From Goniomonas avonlea (Eukaryota > Cryptophyceae > Goniomonadida > Goniomonadaceae), in the NCBI GenBank assembly GCA_003573635.1, contig QUTJ01031698.1, positions 1 through 15,305 on the forward strand: DNA of 15,305 nucleotides, written 5' to 3'. The notes below the pieces were generated by a model. That model saw only the letters and a list, made by a program, of their open reading frames with translations, was not told where the DNA came from and made no database searches. A program made the position numbers and the translations under genes. Shown here piece after piece: positions 1 through 7,228 of this stretch (positions are counted from its first letter, which is position 1; each line of letters begins with the position of its first letter).

Positions 1-34
1 AACCCTAAACCCTAAACCCTAAACCCTAAACCCT
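1..34. repeat. Telomere repeat, TTTAGGG type (chromosome end)
   Basis: Nearly five perfect units of CCCTAAA start at base 1, with the C-rich strand reading 5' to 3' into the chromosome, as expected at a left chromosome end. The seven-base unit is the form known from plants, many algae and several alveolates. The array is short, so the assembly probably stops inside the telomere. Confidence 0.95.
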
Positions 35-395
35 CTCACTCACTCTATTCTCACTCTCTTCACACTTTTCTCACTCACTCTTCACTCTTCAATCACTCTC
101 TTCTCACTCTTCACTCTCTTCTCTCTTCTCACTCTTCACTCTTCACTCTCTTCTCACTCTTCACACTCTTCTCACTCTTCATGATCACTCTCTTCTCAAT
201 CTTCATACTCTTCTCACTCTTCATTCACATTCTTCTCACTCACTCTTCACTCAGGCTCTTCTCACTCTTCACTCCTCACTTCACATTCTTCTCACTCTTC
301 AAACTCTTTACTCTTCTCACTCTTCCTCTCTTCTCACTCTTCACTATCTTCTCACTCTTCACACTCTTCTCACCCTACAACCTAAACACACCATA
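35..395. repeat. Subtelomeric pyrimidine-rich degenerate repeat
   Basis: About 360 bases are built from imperfect copies of CACTCTTCTCACTCTT and shorter permutations such as CTTCACTCTT. The + strand is almost purely pyrimidine. Units vary in length and by point changes, so the array has decayed or arose by slippage. An open frame at 181-396 (Ser/Leu/Phe-rich) is only the translation of this repeat and is not a gene. Confidence 0.85.
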
Positions 396-619
396 ACCTT
401 AAATCGCGAACCCTAAAGCACACATAAATAAACATATATAAGCAACCTCATCTTTTCGGCCACCTGGACACCATCTGAACATCATGACACCAAAAGGAGC
501 TGAAAGGGCTTGCAAAGACCTTTCTAACCATGGTTCAACCAACCAAAACGGACAAATATTGACAAAGTTATGGTCGAACAAAGTTTCGGCTGAAAAGGTC
601 AGTCAAAAATCGCCAGACC
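396..619. other. Subtelomeric unique sequence, no gene seen
   Basis: This is a transition between the pyrimidine repeat and the next tandem array. It holds one stray telomere-like word (AACCCTAAA near 410). The short open frames lack coding character or splice support. Confidence 0.5.
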
Positions 620-950
620 CCGACAATTCTGTACTAGTCGGCGCCAACTACTGACTGCTGGGTGTCGGTGGTCACTAGTCGACGCTGACTACTGACTGCT
701 GGGTGTCCGTGGTCTGACTCACTAGTCAGCGCAGATTACTGACTGCTGGGTGTCCGTGGTCACTAGTTGGCGCCGCTACTGACAGTGTCACTGCTCATGT
801 ACTAGTCGGCGCCGACTACTGACTGCTGGGTGTCCGTGGTCACTAGTCGCGGCGCCAACTGACTGCTGGGTGTCCGTGGTCACTAGTCGACGCTGACTAC
901 TGACTGCTGGGTGTCCGTGGTCACTAGTCAGTAGTCGGCGCCGACTAACT
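620..950. repeat. Subtelomeric tandem repeat with GTCGGCGCCGAC palindromes
   Basis: There are about six imperfect copies of a unit of roughly 40-80 bases. The core reads CTGACTGCTGGGTGTCCGTG, followed by GTCACTAGTCG. Between cores, the spacer contains ACTAGT and GGCGCC. Two spacers make the perfect 16-base palindrome TAGTCGGCGCCGACTA at 803-818 and 932-947. Degenerate relatives continue to about 1050. An open frame on the minus strand crosses the array but reflects repeat composition. Confidence 0.8.
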
Positions 951-2023
951 CAGTGCCAGTGTCGCCCAGTACAGTTGGCGCTAACCAATAGGCGGCGCCG
1001 ACTACTGGCTGGTGGACACTGGACAGGCCAGTAGTCTGTCTCCTAGTCTGTCTCTGTCTCCGAACCGGCGAAAGTTTTGTAGGGAACATCCCAAAACCGG
1101 TTTTTGCTGGATCTGAGGTCAGGTTTGAACGTGTTCCCGCGGTCCTTTCGCGCTGAAAGTTTGTAGTTTTGTAGTTCAAACCGCCATCTCCCGCCCGCCA
1201 AAATTTCAGCCCAGAAGGGTCACGCGTTCCCAAGTTGCTGAGGCACGAAAGGCAAAACTTCAAGGTGAGATTTGTTTGTTCCAGCATGTTATATAGTATG
1301 AATTTGGCCACCAAACCCCGTCGCGGTTCCCGACGCGGCGTGACGGTCCTCCCTTTGTCGTCCCCTGCGGGGGCTTTGCAAAACGACTAATAAATTGTAC
1401 TTTTACAACCAACTACTGCCCAAACTGGAGATTTTTCAAGTTTACTTTAGTAATTTTGAGCGGAAATGGACTCCATTTTCGCTTAGCGTAAGCTGCCGGC
1501 CTGATAAACCCTAAACCCTAAACCCTAAACCCTAATCTGCTTCGAGCAACACTATTGGACCACAGATTTTTGATTTGTGCAGTGTCCCCTTTGTTGAGAG
1601 CTAAGTTGCATCTTTTTTCTGAGATAAGTTTGCATTAAGTTTCAAATTTACTGAGCCTAGTGCCTCGTACTAGTACTCCATATGTCGTACTGGTACGGCA
1701 TTTTCGGTACGATGGGTTATTTTTCAAATGGGCATAGATAGTGTTTCTTTTGGCGGATTGGTCCAGGATTGAAAACAGAGCGAGACCACAAAGGGTCCGA
1801 ATTCCTCCCAAACTGGCAATCAGAGCAGAAAATTCTGTCATCGGAAAATTATCCACTGAAAAAAAATGTCGTACTGGTACGATATCATACTCAACTAGGG
1901 GGCACTAGGAGTCACCGTCCGTCTGTTGTGACGAGCACCTGACTGAACTCGGAGCTAGGTTCTCATGGCTCAAGATACACGACCTCAGGTCGAGTCACGT
2001 GGTTTTCGAGACACCCGGCCTAT
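951..2023. other. Gene-poor subtelomeric stretch
   Basis: No exon chain with coding character was found on either strand. Contents that can be named are a CCCC-TGC-GGGG hairpin near 1362-1372, an internal telomeric block, the perfect palindrome GTACTAGTAC at 1667-1676, and an exact 16-base direct repeat ATGTCGTACTGGTACG at 1682-1697 and 1866-1881. Open frames of 60-130 residues here look like chance. This is the 3' flank of the minus-strand ARM gene. Confidence 0.5.
1505..1535. repeat. Interstitial telomeric block, four TAAACCC units
   Basis: Four perfect units lie 1.5 kb inside the chromosome, in the same orientation as the terminal array. The flanks are unrelated to each other and to telomere sequence, so this is a sharply bounded insertion or an old chromosome end. 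Confidence 0.92.
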
Positions 2024-2134
2024 TCAGTTCCGAATTTCTTTTTTGATCTGCTCGTATGCATACCCTGCGGAATGTACCACAGGGATGAGTTCCCCAATTC
2101 GCGTCGCCACTCATCAGGATGCGCTTCTCGTATT

Positions 2135-5100
2135 TCACAGTGTGCCATTCATAAGGCGCAAAAAATTGCTGCGCTCGACAACCAGGCACTTGCAAACGCC
2201 GGTTGCCCTCACATTGGCTGTCCGTGGCTGCACCAAGCGTGTCATAACAAGGTTTGGGGAAACACCCTCAAAACACAATAAATCTGAGTTCGGAAGACAC
2301 GTTTAGGTGTTTAGCCTCTGACTGGAAGAACCACTATTAAACACGATAGCGTCAAACATTCGAGGCGCACCATATCTCGAATGAGCGCAACTTCTCCAAA
2401 ATACATTCCCTTGTTCAGTTGCAAAACTTCAACTTCACTCCCGTCTGCTTGGTTCTTCGTTGCCACCGCAGACCCATCTGCGATAATGAAAAACGCATTG
2501 CCCTCTTCTCCCTGCGGAAAATTTTCACGAGCGAAAAGATAAATGGACACGAAGGCGGCGATGTACTCCCCACACAACACACAACACACAACACACAACA
2601 CACAACACACAATACACAGCACACCAGAGCCCCCACACACACCTGGCGAACAATGTACTCCCCGTCGAGGTACGCCCTTGGCTCCACGCAATGCGCCAGC
2701 GCTCCAGTGTCTTCTGGAGAGAGCGCCAGCTTCACAAGGGTCTTACAAGCGACAGTCTGTGAAAATGTATCATCACTGTGAACATGACTGCCCCATCATG
2801 GAGCGTAACCTTATGCAGGGTTAACCTTATATATATTATGGGTTTAGGGACCACAGAAAGTCTGGACCTTGTCATGCCTGCACTACACTGCCTACATCCG
2901 TCACTGGCCTATGTTACCCTCTTAGCACATCTGCCACAGACATCGCTGGGTCACAGTTTTATGCAAGAATCAAAAAAATCTATGAACGGCAATATGAAAT
3001 CTGACAAGTATGAAGTGCACGGCTCAAAATCTACTTGGAGGAAAGCACCTGGACCGCGGAATTTGTGTTGTGCTCTTTCATGCAGGATGCTACCACTTCG
3101 ATGCCGCCGGAGTCGCAAATTCTCTTTCGGTTTGCCACTGCAGCATGCAACAGTTAGTCTGAGTGTGCCTGGCACGCAGAGTTTCGAAGGTCCGGAGCGC
3201 CTGGACAAGAACTGAATATATTACCTATCGCCGCTCCGTGTGACAGCGGACGTAGACGATCATGTCTGAAATTATGTCTGTATGTTTGGCTTTCTGTCTC
3301 TCTGCGCGTGTATGCCAGTGGAACCGACACTCTGCGTTGGTATGCCTGTCCCCTGTCGTGGTTGACTTTAGAGGAATTAATTTTGGGACTGCCTTGTCTG
3401 TCGAGAGAAAGTGACGTGGCGGCGGAATTGGACACAGTGTGATACATGTGGTCGTTGACCTGCCTGGCCTGCTTTAGCGGCGCTTTCCTGTCGGTCTTCA
3501 CAGCTCACATCCTGGCGCTTCTGTCTCTCCCCACTCACCGTTCTTGTCGGCAAGCGCGCACAGCAGCTCGCAGCCTTGGGCTTGTAAATTTGGTTCATGC
3601 GGATGTTTTTTCATCGCACTGACGCTCGCTTCAACCCCACCCAAGTCCTTGAATGTTTTCTTGATTGACCCTGTTCGAGAGTGACGCGATCGCGCGAGAC
3701 ACACTCGCAAGTTTTGTTTTTTCTTGCAAGTGTTGCCAACGTATGTAAGGATGCATCACGAGAGGCATGCTCGCTCACAAGGGCATTTCGTGTTTTGTAA
3801 ATGCTGACAACATGACAGATACACGACACACTTTTGAAACGCAACAGCTTATGAAAGAAAAAGTGAGAAAAACGTACACACACCTCCATGAATAATCACT
3901 GACCCCAGTAACCGCATTGAGTTCGATACCAAGTCAATGTTGTTATCGTGCTGCTGCATCACTTTCAGCACAAACTGCACGCCCTCCAGTTGTGCAAATC
4001 TTTGGCGATGCCCAGCTGGAGAGGCACCGTCAGCAGGGAGGGCGGGTTGAGGTTTAGAGTTGAGCGTTTAGGGTTTGGGATGTAGGGTTGGTAAAGTCCA
4101 GCTGGAGAAGCAACCGTCAGCAGGGAGGGCGGGGTGGGGAAGGGGTCCTCTCTTCACCCCCGCCTCTCACCAACCCAGTTTGTGTGTATCGCGTGTTGCT
4201 ACTAGAATGTTTGGTGTGTCTCATGGGCGTTAGTGTGACACTACTCAGTTTGCAAGCCAGACGCCAAAAGTCGGGAAAGTTGCAATCCGCCGAGCTGTCT
4301 CTTCCGGTCCGCTTGTTTTTGTCATTGTGTGTGTGATGCTTGTTGTACTTTGCGCCCTGGGTGTCTGCCCCAGGGTGGAGCGATGCTAGACCAGACACCA
4401 TCATGTCCGGGTGTTTGCCCCAGAGTGATGGAGCGATGCCAGACCGAAGAGGACCAGTGACAGCATCAACAGCGAGCAATGCTGCTGCCGTTGCACGGAG
4501 ATTAACATTTAGATAATCACGGACAAACTTTAGGAAAATGAATCATTGTGTCGCCTTGTGGTTGCCGCATATACTTTTCTGAGCCCACATTCACTCTAGT
4601 ACATAATTGTAACTTCTCTCATTCCCTCTCCCTCTCCTTCCGCGGTGCGCACCTGCACCCTTGCCATCAACGAGACCCCAAAGCGTCTGTATTCCTTCCT
4701 CCTGAAGCTTCGTGTTCCGGACATCTTTCTTCAATTTCCTCAGAGCAATCTCGACTCCATCTTCTGCAAGAAATCGGCGTTAGGGAAGCTGTGCGGAGAC
4801 AGCAACACAGTCCGGGGCACGATGGAGAGAGAGGAACTTATCTCTCGAGACCTCAGGTTCTCGTCCCAGGCTTCCACGCACGCTGTGACACAAACAAACA
4901 CGCACGCCCACAGAGAGTGCACGTTGGCAGCACACATCGCAAGGTGTTGACAGATTCTTCTAAAAACTGGCAAAGGTGGTTGGTTTCGATAGCAAAAACA
5001 GGAGAATGCTCCGGACCACACCAAAATACTGAGGTTTTAGCTGCAGCGAGGGAACTCACCATCATCAAAAACCACTTCCTCTCGAGGTTTCTCCTTGCGG

Positions 5101-5256
5101 GTTGTCAAGGCCCGCACCTGCCATCAAAGCAGTCAAGGCTCGCCTCTTATCGAAGGGGTGAAGTTGGCCCAACAACCTCTCGCTCTCGCACATTGGTGCC
5201 ACAAGAGGAAAGACCACCAGAGGAATGACCACCGACTCGCCTCTCACCACTGGCAT
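2135..5256 (-). CDS. ARM-repeat protein with C-terminal cyclic nucleotide-binding domain
   Basis: Proposed exons in minus-strand order: 5117-5060, 4966-4838, 4763-4653, 4527-4455, 4015-3884, 3670-3539, 3137-3049, 2756-2643, 2511-2371, 2227-2135. The first exons carry armadillo-type repeats, e.g. DGVEIALRKLKKD, EGVQFVLKVMQQH, GGVEASVSAMKKHPHE and SGGIEVVASCMKEH. The last three make one cyclic-nucleotide-binding domain: YLDGEYIVRQ, GEEGNAFFIIADG, then the phosphate cassette FGEVALIRDM spliced to PRTANVRA. The Glu of FGE and the Arg of PRTA, the known phosphate and ribose contacts, are present. Thr after that Arg is the residue that favours cGMP in PKG-type domains. Phases agree at every junction except 4653/4527 (phase 1 into phase 0), where a small exon may be missed; donor 4837 (GTTCCT) is weak. 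A start at 5256 (ATG, then a donor after nine bases) is possible, as is splicing from the upstream coiled-coil gene. A terminal exon near 2065-2024 reading YAYEQIKKEIRN could follow, but the phase does not fit. No kinase domain follows. Confidence 0.72.
2571..2629. repeat. 7-bp microsatellite (ACAACAC)n inside an intron
   Basis: About six to seven copies of ACAACAC fill the 130-base intron (2642-2512) that splits the cyclic-nucleotide-binding domain. On the transcribed strand it is a TG-rich run starting soon after the donor GTGTGT. Confidence 0.85.
4012..4133. repeat. Telomere-like insert between 35-bp direct repeats
   Basis: Two near-identical copies of a 35-36 base segment, starting CCAGCTGGAGA and ending GGGAGGGCGGG, lie at 4012-4046 and 4098-4133. 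Between them are 51 bases rich in degenerate TTTAGGG (GTTTAGGGTTTGGGATGTAGGG), in the orientation opposite to the chromosome-end array. The block sits in a 439-base intron of the ARM gene. The left copy contains the minus-strand splice acceptor of the exon beginning at 4015, so that acceptor has been duplicated. Confidence 0.85.
4357..4445. repeat. Two-copy imperfect direct repeat in an ARM-gene intron
   Basis: Segments 4357-4392 and 4407-4445 share GGGTGTYTGCCCCAG and GGAGCGATGC, differing by small substitutions and a three-base insertion. They lie in the same long intron as the telomere-like insert, suggesting this intron tolerates duplication. Confidence 0.7.
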
Positions 5257-5396
5257 TGATGTTCCCGGAGGAGGAAAGTTATGGACCACCAATCGCTCAC
5301 TGACAGTAAGCACATGCCCGGGCATTGATGCCACCAGATGGGTGAAGTTACGACAGAAAGGTGGAAAGTTATGGCACAGTGCACCCAGTCAGCAAG

Positions 5397-7047
5397 TCAT
5401 GGCAGATGGCACAGCGCATTTAGTGACTGTTTCGCAGAACATTGAGCGATATAGAGAGAGCGATAGAATATTGACCGGCGACTGGTTTTACGATGAATTG
5501 CACCTGTTCGTAGAGTTCCAGGTTGGCAGCGCGCAATTTTTCATTCTGTTGAGAAAGCGTCAAATGCATGGGAGTCGAGGTGCTTGACGTGGGAGTGGGT
5601 GGAATGGAGTCCGTGAGCTAAGTTGTCTACAGGGGAGCGGGCGAGCATCTGCACGTCCGTGAACAAAGCAATGACCAGAGCGAGCACGCACCTCATCGGC
5701 GGCGGCCTGCAGTTGCTCAAGCAGGGCGTCTATTTTCCGTTCCAGGCCATCAGCGCGACTCTTGTCTGTGGCAAAGGTATTCAACAAGAGGAATGGCTTG
5801 TTCTCAACGATGAGCAATGGGTGTACCAAAAAAAACATGCTTAGGGGACTGAAATTTCAGGGACAATTGTTACCTGCGTGTGATGGTTGACCAGCGGGCA
5901 CAGGCTCAGGTGGTACAGCACCCTGTCCGAAGTCCTGCGGGAGTGTTATGCAAGACATTCCACCACTCCACACTGACCCTTTTGTTTGAAAACTCCCGGA
6001 CCATAGTTTCCGCCTGAGAAGCGAGTTGTGCTTGCAGAATGGACACTTGCGCCTCCAGCTCTCGCACCCTGATGGCCGTGTCTCGTGCTGCTTCTTGAGC
6101 TTCACCCTCTCGATACTTCGAGGACAACAACTCAGATTCCAAGCTTTGATTGCGCTGAATAAGGTCGTGCTCCCGTGAACGATCCAGTGTTGGGGATTGT
6201 TGAGATGCGGAAAGCAGTGAAATCTGGCGCTGCACGTCTGAAATCTGACGGGATGTGTGACCTGGAAAAGAAACAAACGGAACCACAAGAAAATAAAAAC
6301 ACACCTTGTCCTCGAGTTCTTTATGCCCAGAGGCATCATGTTTCGGAGATGATCGCCATGATTCTCCCGATCGCCAAGCTTCATCCCTTGCAACAATGTT
6401 CGCGTTCGCAACGGCTAGAACCTGCTCCAATGTCATTATTTCCAACAAGATCTGACGATAAAAGTGAAAACTGTTAATATGCATCACGTGCCTGGACTCT
6501 AGCATTCACAGCCTGCAGTGCACGGTCCTTTCTCTCGAGCGCAGCCTGCAAACAGTTGTGTCAAGACCGCAAGAGGTCGATGCAACCATACCTGCAGAGC
6601 AGCACATTCTGCCCTCAACACCACATTTTCCCGTTTCAACGCGTACTGGCTCGGAGACACTGATTCGAATTCCTCTCTTGATACCAACTGCAGCCTGACC
6701 AAGAGCAACAACAGGTCAGAACAGCGAAAAGAAAAGGGCACCAATAGCTCACTGTGACGGCGATAACACGTCTCCGGAAAGAAGAGATGAACACCTCTGC
6801 TCCAAAAACGCCTTCGACTCGATCAATTCCTGGGCCGATGTCATATTGTGAAACCTCTCGACGAGATGCACACCGAAACAAGCGAGCGGAGCTTCTTGCG
6901 GTCTTGCTCGGCCGAAATCAAGGCTTCAACAATGCTCTCTAGCTCTGTCGCCAATCTTGATCCAGACGGAGAGCGGACATACCCATAACTGCCTCCTGGA
7001 GAGGGCAAGCCATTGGCAGAGCTCGGAGACCCGCCGAACTCGCTCAT
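5397..7047 (-). CDS. Coiled-coil protein, multi-exon, function unknown
   Basis: The ATG at 7047 opens a Ser/Gly/Pro-rich N-terminus (MSEFGGSPSSANGLP) followed by heptad-rich sequence. Exons with matching phases: 7047-6874, 6829-6753, 6694-6592, 6545-6510 (or to 6498), 6451-6305, 6244-5978, 5934-5874, 5765-5692, 5545-5504, 5426-5397. Introns are mostly 40-90 bases with GT-AG ends. Coiled-coil segments include ELESIVEALISAEQDRKKL, ALKRENVVLRAECAALQ, RELEAQVSILQAQLASQAE, LERKIDALLEQLQAAADE and NEKLRAANLELYEQ. A Pro-rich hinge (PPEPVPAGQPSHA) precedes the last two. The protein would be about 335 residues, with no signal peptide or membrane segment, so it is probably cytosolic or cytoskeletal. Instead of the final nine-residue exon and stop at 5397, the exon ending at 5504 can splice in phase to 5117 of the ARM gene, making one coil-ARM-CNB protein of about 680 residues. 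I cannot choose between the models from sequence alone. Confidence 0.75.
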
Positions 7048-7228
7048 TTGGCAGCTCTTTTCGTGAACGAAATCGAAAACTATCTGCGCTTCACAGTTTA
7101 AAAAATCGTTGGGATGACAAGCAAGATCTGTGGCACTCTACCGGTACTAGTACTAGCTAGCTAGTAGACTAGTCTATCTGGACGGTCGTCGGGTTCTCTT
7201 GTGTCTGAAAATCTGGTTCACAGCAAAA
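7048..7228. promoter_or_regulatory. Divergent intergenic region with TACTAGTAC palindromes
   Basis: These 181 bases separate the start codons of the coiled-coil gene (-) and the Sir2-like gene (+), so they must carry both 5' regions. They contain the perfect palindrome GTACTAGTAC at 7144-7153, running on into AGCTAGCTAG and a further ACTAGT. No TATA box is evident. Confidence 0.5.

Noticed and set aside
181-396. 71-residue Leu/Phe/Ser frame near the telomere
   Set aside because: It is a direct translation of the pyrimidine-rich subtelomeric repeat.
2311-2370. Reading the CNB exon through to the stop at 2311
   Set aside because: Read-through gives VRLECLTLSC after the cassette, whereas splicing 2371 to 2227 gives the canonical PRTANVRA and the following strand, in phase.
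4548-5228. Plus-strand open frame of 226 residues
   Set aside because: It is antisense to several ARM exons with matching splice sites and has no recognisable domain or biased coding character.
6245-6261. Acceptor at 6262 for the coiled-coil gene
   Set aside because: It would break the frame after ELEDK; the acceptor at 6245 keeps phase 0 and continues the heptads as ISDVQRQISLL.
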